From the NCBI GenBank assembly GCA_022402535.1, contig JAKRSD010000029.1:43875-107874 (forward strand): a DNA stretch of 64,000 nt, in the 5' to 3' direction. The DNA comes from Flavobacteriales bacterium (GTDB lineage Bacteria > Bacteroidota > Bacteroidia > CAIKAF01). Below the pieces are notes generated by a model. The model saw nothing but the letters and a program-made list of their open reading frames with translations, did not search any database and was not told the DNA's origin. Position 1 is the first letter of the stretch. Each line of letters opens with the position of its first letter. Below, one piece after another: positions 26,324 to 36,900 of the stretch. The position numbers and the translations under genes were made by a program.

Positions 26324-27832
26324 ATGAGCAGAATTAAAAAATTAATGGGTCAGACTGCCATTTATGGCTTGCCTACCATTATCGGCAGGGTGGTGAATTT
26401 TCTGCTCACGCCGCTGCTCACCGGGGTGTTGGATACCTCATCGTACGGGATTATGAGCGAACTGTTTGTGTATATCGGAATTTTTCTGGCCCTGCTCACC
26501 TGGGGAATGGAAACATCGGTGTTCCGCTTTTCAGAAAAATATCCCGATAATCCCCGGGTATTTTCTACGGCATTTTCCTTTACGGCATTTCTTGCTGTTA
26601 CGTTTGTTTCGCTAAGTATTTTATTTGCTGCCCCCGGAGCCGTATTGCTCAAATATCCCGGCCATGGAGAATATATTGTATATATCGCGCTCATCATCGG
26701 ATTTGATGTATTGGCAGCCGTGCCCATGGCTAAACTCAGGCAGATGAATAAACCCATCCGTTTTGCAACGGCCAATCTGTTTTCTATTCTGCTGAATATT
26801 GCGCTGGTACTTTTTTTTCTGGTGTATTGCCGGGGAAAATACATGAGCGAAGGGGCCGATGCAGGCTGGTTGGTAAACACGGTGTATGATCATAATTTAG
26901 GAATGGGATATGTGTTCATCGCCAATATTGTGGCCAGCTTTTTCAAGTTTGTATGGATGGTGCCCCTGCTGATAAAATCTGAATTAAGATACGATCCGGT
27001 TCTGCTTCGCGAAATGCTGATTTATTCCACGCCGCTGGGTATTGCTTCGGTATGTTTTATCATAAACGAACGGGCCGATCTGGCCATGCTTAAATTCCTT
27101 TTGCCCGCCGATGTGGCCAATTCTCAGGTGGGCATTTATTCGGCGGTATACAAGTTGGCCATTATCATGAATATTTTCATACAGGCTTTTCGGTTTGCCG
27201 CCGAACCGTTTTTCTTTTCCAGCGAAAAAGAAAAAGGCTCGCGTGCTATGTATGCCCGGGTGTTGAATTATTTTACGGGATTCTGTCTCATTATTTTTTT
27301 AGGGGTAACGCTTTTTATGGGGCAGCTCAAGTATTTCCTCCGGAATGAAGATTATTGGGTAGGACTTTCCGTGGTGCCGATTTTATTGTTGGCTAATTTA
27401 TTCAGCGGAATATATCAGAATCTGAGCATGTGGTATAAGCTTTCGGGCCGTACACTCTTCGGTATGTGGTTTTCCATTTTGGGAGCCTTGCTCACGCTGG
27501 TTTTCAATTTTGCATTGATTCCTTTTTTAGGCTATGTGGGTTCTGCTTGGGCCACTTTAGCATGCTATTTTTCAATGACGTTGATATCTTATATTGTCGG
27601 GCAGAAGCATTATCCCATACCGTATGAACCCATTAAGGTACTTTTTTACATTGGTGCCGCTACGGCTATTTACCTCTTCAATTTATTTATTCCTAAATAT
27701 TCCATGGCTACGGAAATAATTTTCGGATTCCTGTCGGTAGCCCTTTTTACTGTTTTGTTTGTGTACAACGAGAAAGAGTTAAGAACCGTTTTAATATCAT
27801 CGTATGACCGCTTTAGAAGTAAAAATAATTAA
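26324..27832 (+). CDS. Wzx-like polysaccharide flippase
   Basis: 502 residues with about 14 transmembrane helices, of the polysaccharide-transporter (MOP) superfamily. The N-terminus ([28 protein letters not shown]) is typical of Wzx/RfbX-type exporters, which move lipid-linked glycans across the inner membrane. No other glycan genes flank it, though a GT-C glycosyltransferase lies 21 kb downstream. The dut gene starts inside its 3' end (29-base overlap), so the two are co-transcribed. Confidence 0.85.
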   Translation: MSRIKKLMGQTAIYGLPTIIGRVVNFLLTPLLTGVLDTSSYGIMSELFVYIGIFLALLTWGMETSVFRFSEKYPDNPRVFSTAFSFTAFLAVTFVSLSILFAAPGAVLLKYPGHGEYIVYIALIIGFDVLAAVPMAKLRQMNKPIRFATANLFSILLNIALVLFFLVYCRGKYMSEGADAGWLVNTVYDHNLGMGYVFIANIVASFFKFVWMVPLLIKSELRYDPVLLREMLIYSTPLGIASVCFIINERADLAMLKFLLPADVANSQVGIYSAVYKLAIIMNIFIQAFRFAAEPFFFSSEKEKGSRAMYARVLNYFTGFCLIIFLGVTLFMGQLKYFLRNEDYWVGLSVVPILLLANLFSGIYQNLSMWYKLSGRTLFGMWFSILGALLTLVFNFALIPFLGYVGSAWATLACYFSMTLISYIVGQKHYPIPYEPIKVLFYIGAATAIYLFNLFIPKYSMATEIIFGFLSVALFTVLFVYNEKELRTVLISSYDRFRSKNN

Positions 27833-28247
27833 CCGTTCAAAACATGCTTTGCCTGAATATGCCACGCTGCTTTCGGCAGGAATGGATCTGCGTGCGGAAT
27901 TAAATGCGCCCGTTTCGCTGCAACCCGGAGAGCGAACCCTGATTTCTACGGGTTTGTTTTTGGAATTACCCTTCGGATATGAAGCGCAGATTCGACCCCG
28001 CAGCGGTTTAGCCTTTAAAAAAGGCATTACGGTGTTGAACAGTCCGGGAACTATTGATGCCGATTATCGCGGCGAAATCGGTGTTCTGCTTATAAATCAC
28101 GGAAGTGAACCTTTTGTAATCGAGGATGGAGAGCGTATAGCCCAAATGGTTATAGCACCTTATACGCGGGTGGTTTGGCAGGCTGTGGAGAATCTTAATG
28201 AAACAGAACGAGGAGAAGGTGGGTTTGGGTCCACAGGTAAAAAGTAA
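27804..28247 (+). CDS. dut: dUTP diphosphatase
   Basis: 147 residues, trimeric dUTPase that hydrolyses dUTP to dUMP. All five motifs are visible: AGMDLRA (I), RPRSGLAFK (II), [11 protein letters not shown] (III), GERIAQMVI (IV), [10 protein letters not shown] (V, C-terminal arm). The start lies within the flippase gene. Confidence 0.95.
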   Translation: MTALEVKIINRSKHALPEYATLLSAGMDLRAELNAPVSLQPGERTLISTGLFLELPFGYEAQIRPRSGLAFKKGITVLNSPGTIDADYRGEIGVLLINHGSEPFVIEDGERIAQMVIAPYTRVVWQAVENLNETERGEGGFGSTGKK

Positions 28248-28271
28248 AAAGCAATTCAGCTTTAGATGAAA

Positions 28272-28706
28272 TCAATTGTAGATTTTAACTACATATCCGT
28301 CAAAGGTGGTCTGATATTGCAGCAAAGGAAATGTGGCCGGTCCTTGGGTGAGTAGTCCGTTGAGAATTTGCCACTTACTTTCACATTTTCCGCATTCTAA
28401 AAACATCTGGGCATCATCCGGCTGGGTAACCCCTTCGGGTTCATACACATCGAGTGTACATTGCATTTCAAAGGCAAATACCTGATCTCCGGTAGCCCGT
28501 ACCACTATAATTCCGCCATGCCCTTCATCGGGCAGGATGACAAATCCACCGATGCCAAAGAGAGCATTATACATAGGATTGGCCAATGTGAGTGTACGGT
28601 TTACGGGTACATAGGGAATAGGAGGCGAGTTATTGTTCTTATCGCACGAAACAAATGCAGTAGCCAAAACGGCTACCAATATTATATAGGATACAATCTT
28701 ATTCAT
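28272..28706 (-). CDS. Rieske-like lipoprotein lacking the histidine ligands
   Basis: 144 residues with lipobox FVSC (Cys21). The part from about 64 (GGIIVVRATGDQVFAFEMQC) and the later LECGKCESKWQILNGLLTQGPA, LLQY line up in shape with the Rieske-domain proteins of Bacteroidota (FAFDxxC ... CxxC ... F..G....GPA...L..Y). Only Cys83, Cys105 and Cys108 are at the cluster positions, and no CxH/CxxH pairs are seen. So a canonical 2Fe-2S site is unlikely; it may be a structural or zinc site. Function unknown. Confidence 0.55.
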   Translation of the reverse strand: MNKIVSYIILVAVLATAFVSCDKNNNSPPIPYVPVNRTLTLANPMYNALFGIGGFVILPDEGHGGIIVVRATGDQVFAFEMQCTLDVYEPEGVTQPDDAQMFLECGKCESKWQILNGLLTQGPATFPLLQYQTTFDGYVVKIYN

Positions 28707-28780
28707 CGGATTACATAAAGTGCTACAAAATTCGTTTTAATTTGCGAAAGCATTTTAAAAATTTGATTCAAAACGCAAAA

Positions 28781-29029
28781 ATGAAAGGTTTAGTGTTCAT
28801 ATTGTCCGTGTGTTTCATGCTCGCAGGCCATGCAGAAGTGTATGCGCAAAAAGGCTCCCAGATCAGAAGGGAAGTGAAAAAAATGCGTGCACAAAATGCG
28901 AGGGCTTCCAAGAGGGCCGCTAAGTATGGTAAGAAGCGGCATCTATCCATTCAGGACAAAGCCACCCGCAAAAGAATGAAGCAAAATTTGCGTAATTCGA
29001 ACCGGAACAATAAGCGGCTGCGGCGATAA
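28781..29029 (+). CDS. Small, highly basic secreted protein
   Basis: 82 residues from ATG 28781. A signal peptide ends near VYAQ (about 22). The mature 60 residues are very basic and Asn/Arg/Lys-rich (KKMRAQNARASKRAAKYGKK, KRMKQNLRNSNRNNKRLRR), with no acidic balance. It could bind nucleic acid or lipopolysaccharide, but nothing shows this. No clear -7 element is seen upstream. Confidence 0.5.
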   Translation: MKGLVFILSVCFMLAGHAEVYAQKGSQIRREVKKMRAQNARASKRAAKYGKKRHLSIQDKATRKRMKQNLRNSNRNNKRLRR

Positions 29030-29157
29030 TCCACAAAATCTGTTTCCGGTAAAGCCCTCTGTTTTCAACAGATTTGAAATGATTCATCCGGATTAGGTCA
29101 ATCAATTCTTACGCTAGTTTCCTTAGAAATTGTTATTTTATTATCCCTTAAAACCTT

Positions 29158-29186
29158 GGAAATTTGAAATATAAATTCAAAATTCC
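29158..29186 (+). promoter_or_regulatory. Imperfect palindrome ending at a start codon
   Basis: GGAAATTTGAA (29158-29168) and TTCAAAATTCC (29176-29186) form an 11-bp inverted repeat with one mismatch and a seven-base loop. It ends at the base before ATG 29187. In RNA it would sequester the initiation region; in DNA it could be an operator. Confidence 0.45.
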
Positions 29187-29849
29187 ATGAAACAGTTGTA
29201 CTTATTATTATTCTCATTTTGCTTTTTTTCAGCAATCGTTTACGGACAATCACAAATGGGGGAACTCTCCGGTACGGTTTACGATCATTCGGGAAATCTT
29301 GTGCCGTATGCCCATGTGGTTCTTCTTTCCTCAGGAAGACAAATCAGCGGAGCCGCTTCTGACCATGAAGGCAGATTCAGCATTAAACCTATTTCCGTGG
29401 GAAAATACGACGTAAACGTTTCCGCCATCGGGTTTGCTTCCATGCATTATACAGGGCAGGAAATACGTGCCGCCCAAATTCATCGCCTCGATATTCATCT
29501 TCAGGCAGGAATTGAACTGATTCAGGTGGAAATTAAAGAACCCTTATTAAAAATAGACCAAACGGTTCGCAGTGTGGATTGGGACAGAGAAACCGTGTTA
29601 CGCAATCCTACAGGATCCATCGCAGGGATGTTACCCATTTCAGCCGGAGTGATTTCCAACGACAGGGGAACATCGGCGCTGGGGTCCCGCGGCCCTATTC
29701 AATATTATATAGATGGCGTAAAAACAATCGGAAGTCCCATGGTTCCGCTCAGGTCTGTAAAGCAGATTCAGGTAATATTGGGAGGAGTACCCGCCGATAT
29801 TGGGGATGCTACGGGCGGAGTGGTACAAATTTTCACCATCGGGTATTAA
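29187..29849 (+). CDS. Plug-only TonB-receptor paralogue
   Basis: 220 residues. The signal peptide ends near VYGQ (21). A carboxypeptidase-regulatory-like domain (about 27-105, GELSGTVYDHSGNLVPYAHVV, FSIKPISVGKYDV) and a TonB plug domain (about 120-218) follow. It stops right after ILGGVPADIGDATGGVVQI, with no beta-barrel. The same order and many words recur in the first 230 residues of the next large receptor gene, so it is its paralogue. Function could be a decoy or assembly partner, or a decayed receptor. The stop falls cleanly at the domain edge and the frame is intact. Confidence 0.75.
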   Translation: MKQLYLLLFSFCFFSAIVYGQSQMGELSGTVYDHSGNLVPYAHVVLLSSGRQISGAASDHEGRFSIKPISVGKYDVNVSAIGFASMHYTGQEIRAAQIHRLDIHLQAGIELIQVEIKEPLLKIDQTVRSVDWDRETVLRNPTGSIAGMLPISAGVISNDRGTSALGSRGPIQYYIDGVKTIGSPMVPLRSVKQIQVILGGVPADIGDATGGVVQIFTIGY

Positions 29850-30244
29850 CTTTTTTAACGAAAGGTTAAGAAGGAATCAGATTCTTGACCTTTCAAACCC
29901 GAAAGGAGGTGTGAAAATTATAAACAAGCTAATGCATTAAAAATATGAGCATTATGGGTAAAATGAGGTCATGTTTAGCATAGACTAATGCTCGTTTTTT
30001 GAAGGTGAAACGAAGGAATTTCCCGACAAACGCAAAAAAATGTCAGTTTTTGGTGTTTTTTTTCGGTTTACCTTTGAAATTGAGGAATTAAATGAGATGG
30101 TTGGGCGTAACCAAATCGTTAAACAATATACAAATCGTTGATTTACAACAGAGATAAAAATAATCTTAACGGTTTGTTAAAGTATATCAAATAACTATTT
30201 TTACGCCCTTGTAGAAAAATGTGTTCACAACAAACGCAAAGTGT
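29850..30244 (+). promoter_or_regulatory. Leader and promoter region of the T9SS receptor operon
   Basis: A 395-base non-coding stretch. In order: a hairpin at 29861-29893 (arms AAAGGTTAAGAA/TTCTTGACCTTT); a set of competing arms, CTAATGC (29929-29935), GAGCATTA (29947-29954) and TAATGCTC (29986-29993) followed by six T (29995-30000); a -7-like TACCTTTG at 30069-30076; a direct repeat CAAATCGTT at 30112-30120 and 30131-30139; TTAAC-5-GTTAA at 30166-30180 around a -33-like TTTG (30173-30176); and 19 bases later TATTTTTA (30196-30203). The last pair predicts a start near 30210. Confidence 0.5.
29947..30000 (+). terminator. Terminator or attenuator hairpin with long loop
   Basis: An 8-bp stem GAGCATTA/TAATGCTC with a 31-base loop and a G-T6 tail. 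It may simply end the plug-only gene. An upstream TAATGC can pair with the left arm and would break it. Confidence 0.4.
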
Positions 30245-33200
30245 ATGATGAAAAAACTACTTACGGCAATTACAGGATGTATCCTATCTATAGGATTGTC
30301 TTTTGGCCAGGGAAACACGGGAGAGCTTAGAGGTACCGTGAAGGATGGAGCGGGAAGACCTGTTCCATTTGTGAATGTGGTGGTGTTAAATGCCGGACAG
30401 CAGGTTGCTGGGGGCGCCACCGATATAGACGGTAATTACAGTATTAAACCCATTGTGGTGGGTACTTACTCCGTTAAAGTAACTTCCATTGAGTTTGCTC
30501 CCAAAGTGGTAAGCGGCGTTAACATTCAAAGTAACAAAATCCAGTTTCTGGATGTTACACTTGAAAAAGACGACAAAACACTGGGAGTAGTTGAAATTGA
30601 GGTGTTTAAAGAAAAGCTGATAGATCCTGACCAAGGTGTTCAAGGAACTACCTGGGATCGTAAGGATATCGCCAAATTACCTAGTCGTGACGCCATCGGG
30701 GTGGCTCAGGTAACGGGTGGTGTTAACTCCCGCGACGGAGAGCTCTCGCTCCGTGGTTCAAGAGGCGACGCCCTTATCTTTATCGACGGGGTTAAAACCC
30801 GCGGTCGTGCAAGCCTTCCTCAGGGTGCCGTGCAAGAGGTACAGATTATATTGGGTGGTGTACCTGCCGATATAGGGGATGCCACAGGGGGTATCATTCA
30901 GTTACAGACCCGCGGTGTTTCTCCGGTATGGTTTGGCGGTGTGGAAGCCCGTACTTCACAATTTCTGGATGCTTTTGGTAACCACCTGTTTCAGGCCACA
31001 GTCGGAGGTCCTTTAATTTCTAAAAAAGTAAAAAGCGGTGATAAAACCGTTAAAGAGCCCATAGTTGGTTTCTTATTCTCTGCTGAGTCTGAATATTTTA
31101 AAGATCCTCGTCCCGCAAGAGACGGATTCTGGAAATTAAAAGATGATGTACGCGCCGGTTTACTCGCCGATCCGCTCCGTAGAGTAGATGATGGTACATT
31201 CTTTAATTCACAATATTTACGTCAGTCTGATTTTGAGCGGGTGAGAGTTCGTCAAAATTCAGGACAATGGAATACCCGCGGGGTATTGAAATTTGATTTC
31301 ATGTTGGCCAAAAATACCACATTCACTGTGGGGGCCAACGGAAACTATGTAACCGGCCGTGGTGGAAACGGAGGCGGAGTAGGATATGCTGCCCACCCAA
31401 TGAACTTCCAAAATGCAGGTACATATTATGGTTATGACTTTAACGTATATGGTAAGTTTATTCAGCGTTTTGCCAATGCCGATGAAAAAGACGGTAAAAC
31501 CGCCACTGTTAAAAACGCATTTATCCAATTACAGGTAGATTATTCAAAAGCATATGCAAGACGTCAGGATCCTCGTCATAAAGGAAATCTGTTTAACTAT
31601 GGATATGTGGGCGAGTTTAATACGTTGCGTACTCCTACCTATCAAAGAGGTACAGATCCAACTACAGGGTTTGAAGGCTGGTTGCTGAATGGTTTCCAGG
31701 AAACGCTGGTGCAATTCACGCCTTCTAATCTAAATCCTGAGTTAACAGCTTACACGAATGATGTGTATGCCATTTCGCCTAATCCTCAAGGTATTTATGA
31801 CAATTTTGACAACCTCATTAAATTTAATGCACTAAGAAACGGTGACCAACCCGGTTCTGCTTATACAATCTGGGATAATCCGGGCGGTTATTACAATGCT
31901 TACGGATATAATGATAACAATCAGTTCCGTGCGTTAGGTATGGGAGCTTTGGATATCAAAAACCACTCCATTAAAATCGGTTTTGAGTTTGAGCAGCGTC
32001 GTGATAATTTTTATCAGATTGCCCCAGGTGGTCTTTGGACCATCGGTCGTCAGCTTACTAATGCCCACATTCGTGAGTTAGACTTCAACAATCCTTTATT
32101 TGTAACTGACGAGTTCGGGGTGTATCAGGATACCATTAACTATGATCGTTTATATTCTGCCGAAGGCCAGGCCAACTTTGACTACAACTTACGTCAGAAG
32201 TTAGGACTTAATCCTACCGGATTAGATTTTATCAACTTTGATTCTTACGCACCCAGCACATTCTCATTAGATATGTTCAGTGCCGATGAATTATTGAATA
32301 ACGGTAATAACCTGGTTAATTACTTCGGTTACGATGTATATGGTAAAAAACTTCGTGGAAACTGGAGTCTTGAAGATTTCTTTAATAAGAAAGATGATAA
32401 CGGTCAATTCTCCAGAAACATCGGAGCTTTCCAGCCGGTTTATATTTCGGGTTATATTATGGATAAGTTTGCATTCCGCGACCTGATTTTCAACGCGGGT
32501 GTTCGTATCGACCGTTATGATGCCAATCAGCGTGTGTTAAGAGATCCTTATACCTTATATGCTACCCGTACCCGTGCAGAGGTGAATGCCAATCACCCGT
32601 CTAACATAGGGGATAACTATGCGGTGTATGTGAGCGACTTAAACTCGGCTACACCAACTATTTTAGGTTACCGTAACGGGGATACATGGTATAACGCACA
32701 AGGTCAGGAAATCAACGATCTTACCGTATTGCGTACTTCTACTGGTATTGTTCAGCCTTATTTGGTTAATCCCAATGAAAACGTAAACAGCGGAAACTTT
32801 GATGTGAATGCTTCTTTTGCGGATTACAAACCTCAGGTTAACGTGATGCCTCGTGTGGCGTTCTCATTCCCAATTTCTGATCAGGCTATCTTTACGGCTC
32901 ACTATGATGTGTTGGTTCAACGTCCATTAGGCGGCGGCCAAAACGGTGGAGCATTGAATATGCTGAATCCTTTAGATTATTACTTCTGGAACAATTCCAG
33001 CTACAACGGATCTACCCGTATCTTTAACAATCCTGCCCTTCGTCCTGAAAAAACGATTGACTTCTCTTTAGGATTCCAGCAGGCTCTTGGAGATAACTCT
33101 TCGTTGAAGCTGACGGCTTACTATCGTGAAATCCGCGATCAGATTCAGGTGGTTCGTGTAAACGAGGCTTACCCGAATTCATACTTTACCTACAGAAACA

Positions 33201-33967
33201 TTGACTTTGGTACCACAAAAGGATTAACCTTGACGTACGATTTACGTCGCGTGAAAAACGTACGTATGACAGCAAGCTACACGTTACAGTTTGCTGACGG
33301 AACCGGTGCTGACAATACATCTGCCTTCAACCTGGTTAACTTTGGCCAGCCTAACCTGCGTGTGTTAATTCCATTGAATTTGGATCAGCGTCACCAGTTC
33401 AACGTGTATTTTGACTTTGGTTACGGAAAAGGACGCGATTACAACGGTCCGGTTATCAGAGGCAAAAACGGTAAAAAAGATATTCAGGTACTTTCCAATG
33501 CCGGTATTACGGCAACATTATTCGGAGGTTCAGGTTTCCCATACAGCCGAAGCAGCACCATTGTTTCTGAAGCCGCATCTACCGACTTTAACCGTCCGAT
33601 TCTGGAAGGTTCCATCAACGGTTCACGTTTACCTTGGCAGTTTAATGCAGACGTAAGGGTGTACAAACAATTTGATGTGATGTTGGGCAAAAAAGATAAA
33701 CCTCAGGAAGAGCGTAAATCCATGAACATGGAAGTATATCTTCAGGTGTTGAATATCTTCAACTTTAAAAATACAATCGGTGTGTACCGTTACAGCGGTA
33801 ATGCAGACGATGACGGATTCCTTTTAGATCCTCAGACTCAGCCATACCTCAACAATATTCTTCCGGATGCTGATTCCTTCCGTGAGATGTATTCCATGAA
33901 AATCTCGAACCCATACAACTTCTCTCAACCCAGAAGAATTCGTCTCGGGTTAATCATGAATTTCTAA
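30245..33967 (+). CDS. TonB-dependent receptor, carboxypeptidase-regulatory type
   Basis: About 1240 residues. Signal peptide (ends LSFGQ), carboxypeptidase-regulatory-like domain (GELRGTVKDGAGRPVPFVNV), plug domain with LSLRGSRGDALIFIDGVKT and ILGGVPADIGDATGG, then a long beta-barrel ending in an aromatic residue (RIRLGLIMNF). No SusD-like partner follows. Instead it is 20 bases ahead of a giant T9SS cargo gene and a PorV-like gene, so the operon may serve display of that cargo. Codon choice is strikingly uniform (CGT for Arg, GGT for Gly), which suggests high expression. The in-frame GTG at 30221 is rejected in favour of MMKK at 30245. Confidence 0.88.
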   Translation: MMKKLLTAITGCILSIGLSFGQGNTGELRGTVKDGAGRPVPFVNVVVLNAGQQVAGGATDIDGNYSIKPIVVGTYSVKVTSIEFAPKVVSGVNIQSNKIQFLDVTLEKDDKTLGVVEIEVFKEKLIDPDQGVQGTTWDRKDIAKLPSRDAIGVAQVTGGVNSRDGELSLRGSRGDALIFIDGVKTRGRASLPQGAVQEVQIILGGVPADIGDATGGIIQLQTRGVSPVWFGGVEARTSQFLDAFGNHLFQATVGGPLISKKVKSGDKTVKEPIVGFLFSAESEYFKDPRPARDGFWKLKDDVRAGLLADPLRRVDDGTFFNSQYLRQSDFERVRVRQNSGQWNTRGVLKFDFMLAKNTTFTVGANGNYVTGRGGNGGGVGYAAHPMNFQNAGTYYGYDFNVYGKFIQRFANADEKDGKTATVKNAFIQLQVDYSKAYARRQDPRHKGNLFNYGYVGEFNTLRTPTYQRGTDPTTGFEGWLLNGFQETLVQFTPSNLNPELTAYTNDVYAISPNPQGIYDNFDNLIKFNALRNGDQPGSAYTIWDNPGGYYNAYGYNDNNQFRALGMGALDIKNHSIKIGFEFEQRRDNFYQIAPGGLWTIGRQLTNAHIRELDFNNPLFVTDEFGVYQDTINYDRLYSAEGQANFDYNLRQKLGLNPTGLDFINFDSYAPSTFSLDMFSADELLNNGNNLVNYFGYDVYGKKLRGNWSLEDFFNKKDDNGQFSRNIGAFQPVYISGYIMDKFAFRDLIFNAGVRIDRYDANQRVLRDPYTLYATRTRAEVNANHPSNIGDNYAVYVSDLNSATPTILGYRNGDTWYNAQGQEINDLTVLRTSTGIVQPYLVNPNENVNSGNFDVNASFADYKPQVNVMPRVAFSFPISDQAIFTAHYDVLVQRPLGGGQNGGALNMLNPLDYYFWNNSSYNGSTRIFNNPALRPEKTIDFSLGFQQALGDNSSLKLTAYYREIRDQIQVVRVNEAYPNSYFTYRNIDFGTTKGLTLTYDLRRVKNVRMTASYTLQFADGTGADNTSAFNLVNFGQPNLRVLIPLNLDQRHQFNVYFDFGYGKGRDYNGPVIRGKNGKKDIQVLSNAGITATLFGGSGFPYSRSSTIVSEAASTDFNRPILEGSINGSRLPWQFNADVRVYKQFDVMLGKKDKPQEERKSMNMEVYLQVLNIFNFKNTIGVYRYSGNADDDGFLLDPQTQPYLNNILPDADSFREMYSMKISNPYNFSQPRRIRLGLIMNF

Positions 33968-33987
33968 ACCATTAATTTATTCGCAGT

Positions 33988-36900
33988 ATGAAAAGGTCAA
34001 TAATTATAGCAACTCTTACTCTGGGCTTCATCGCTCAGGTAGGTTTTGTATGGGCTGCAAAATCGCCCTACGACAAATCTGGTGGTGAAGGTGGTTCAAA
34101 CAAGGCACTTGCCGCCGGCTGTCTGAACCCCGAAAACTCTGCCGTGCTGGAGTTGAATAACGTACGTACTACCATCCATACAGGTGGTGACATGTGGTGG
34201 GACTTAAAACAGTTCGCCCGTTACGAGATTCCTAAGGGTTCCGGTAAACACTCCCTGTTCTTAGGAACACTATGGATTGGTGGAACTGACATCAATGGCC
34301 AGTTAAAAGTGGCCGCTCAGCGTTACCGTGCCAATGGTCCCGATTACTATACTGGACCTTTGGATACATTGGGTACTGCTGAAATTGATGCACAAACCTG
34401 TAAAGAGTTTGATAAAATCTGGAAAATGTCCAGAGCCGAAGCGGCGCTACACCGCTTTTGTAAAACTCCAGGAAATGAAACCAACATCAATTGTCAGGGG
34501 TATGTAACTCCGGAATCTATTAAGGATTGGCCGGCTATCACGTATCGTCCTAATGATGCATCACTTTCCGGTGGTTTACCATCCGTACAGTTTTTCTATG
34601 CTCCTTTCATTGATGTGGATGGTGACTTTGCCTACGATCCGGAAGCCGGTGATTATCCCGGGTATGACTTAGATGCAGCGGTTGATTGTCAAACGGACCG
34701 TACTCCTTATTTATATGGTGACGTTACCTTGTATTGGATTTTCAATGATAAAGGAAATATCCACTACGAAACGCAATCTACTCCGATTGGTATGGAAGTG
34801 AGAGCGCAGGCTTTTGCTTTTGCCACCAACGATGAGGTAAACAACATGACTTTTTACAACTATGAGTTGATTAACCGCGGTACAACTACCTTGTTTAACT
34901 GCTATTTTGGTGTAAATACCGATGCTGACTTAGGGTATGCATTTGATGACTTTGTAGGTTGTGACGTACTTCGTGGTTTTGGTTATGTGTATAATGGTGA
35001 TGCGATTGATGCACAAGGGGCAAATGCAGCTCCTGATCAGTATGGCGCTAATCCTCCGGCTGTAGGTATCGACTTTTTTGAGGGTCCTTATGCTGATGCC
35101 GATAATGTGGCTAACGTATTTGATGCTTCTGATGTAAGTACCTGGCTGGCGATTAATGGTCTGGGTTACAATGACAATATTGTTGACAATGAGCGTATCG
35201 GTATGCGCCGCTTTGTATATTATTCCAATAACAGTGGGGTAACCGGTGACCCGGAAGTGGGTAAAGCCATACAATATTATAACTACCTGCGCGGTTTCTG
35301 GAAAAATGGTTCTCGCATGGTGTTTGGTGGTAATGGATTCCCAGGTGGACCGGGTTCAACAACCACAGAATCTGACTTCATGTTCCCTGGCGATTCAGAT
35401 CCCTTACACTGGGGTACTCAAGGATCAGACCCCGGATTCCAGTGGACCCAACAATTCCCTGCTCCCGGCGAACCATCTGGTACTCCAGCAGATCAGCGTT
35501 TTGTTCAATCCGCTGGTCCTTTCACTCTTCTTCCGGGTGCTGTAAACGACATTACTACTGGAGCGGTTTGGGCTCGTGCTTTTTCAGGCGATCCTTTTGA
35601 ATCGGTGAATTTGGTGCGTAAAGCAGATGACAAAGCGCAACAACTTTTCGAAAACTGTTTCCGTCTCTTAGATGGACCTGATGCGCCAGATGTATATATC
35701 CAGGAACTGGATCGTGAGCTTATTATTTATTGGACAAACAACCAATTGAGCAACAATTACCTGAATCGTTACGAAGAGTTAGATTACTCTATCGATACTT
35801 CAGTTGCTACTACTGTAGATTCCAGAAAATACAAGTTCCAGGGATATATGGTATACCAGGTAATTGATCCTACCGTTACATCTGATGAGCGTTATGACTT
35901 AAATCGTGCCCGTTTGATTGCACAGTGCGACTTGCGCGATTTTGATGCAACAAATAATCCGATTGGAACACTGGTAAATTATACGCCAGATCAAGAATTA
36001 GGGTTTAACGTTCCGCAGGTAATGGTACAGGGCTCAAACCAAGGAATTACTCAATCACTCCGTGTGATAGAAGATGCCTTTGCATCGGGTACTGACAAAC
36101 GTCTGGTGAATCACAAAAAATACCACTTCCTTGTAATAGCTTATGGTTATAATAACTATAAGAGATACGATCAAAATGATCCTTCGGCCTTAGATGGTCA
36201 GAAAAAGCCATTTATCTCCAGCCGTAAAAGTGCAACAGGTGCAATCAGCATCTATTCAGGAATTCCTAAAATTACCGCTCCCGAGTCAGGAGGTACCATT
36301 TTGAATTCATTCTATGGCGATGGTCCTGAAATTACCCGTATCGAAGGTAATGGTAACGGTGGTAATGTGTTGGATTTAACGAAAGAGTCTGAGGATATTA
36401 TTTTACAGGCTCCATATTATCATCCCACTCCAACTTACCAAAGAGCTAAAGGTCCTGTTAAAATTAAAGTGATTGATCCATTATCTTTAGAAAAAGGTAC
36501 TTATTATCTTGCCATCAGCGGAGGTGTAGCCTCAAGTGGTGGTTTTAATACCATGCAGACCACCGGAACATGGGCTGTTCTTAACGAAGATATGGATACC
36601 ATAGCCGTTTCTGACGCCGATCTTCAAATCGGATCTGAACAGATTTTATTCGATAAGAATACAGGCAAGTTTACAGGTCTCTCCGTAACGGTTCGTCAGG
36701 TTAATCAGCCAGGTCAGAATCGCGAGATTAACAACGGTTTCTTGGAAGCTACTTTAGATATAGCTAATCCAAGCAATGTGTATATGGGCTTCCTGCAGGA
36801 TGATGATGTAAACGAAGTATTGAACTGGATTCTTTCCGGAAATCAAACTTCTACCACTCCTCCTGATAATGATTTAGACAATGATCAGGTGTTTGAGAGA

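Noticed and set aside
29037..29075. Hairpin AAATCTGTT...AACAGATTT after the small basic protein
   Set aside because: The stem is AT-rich, the loop is 21 bases and no T run follows, so it is not a convincing terminator.
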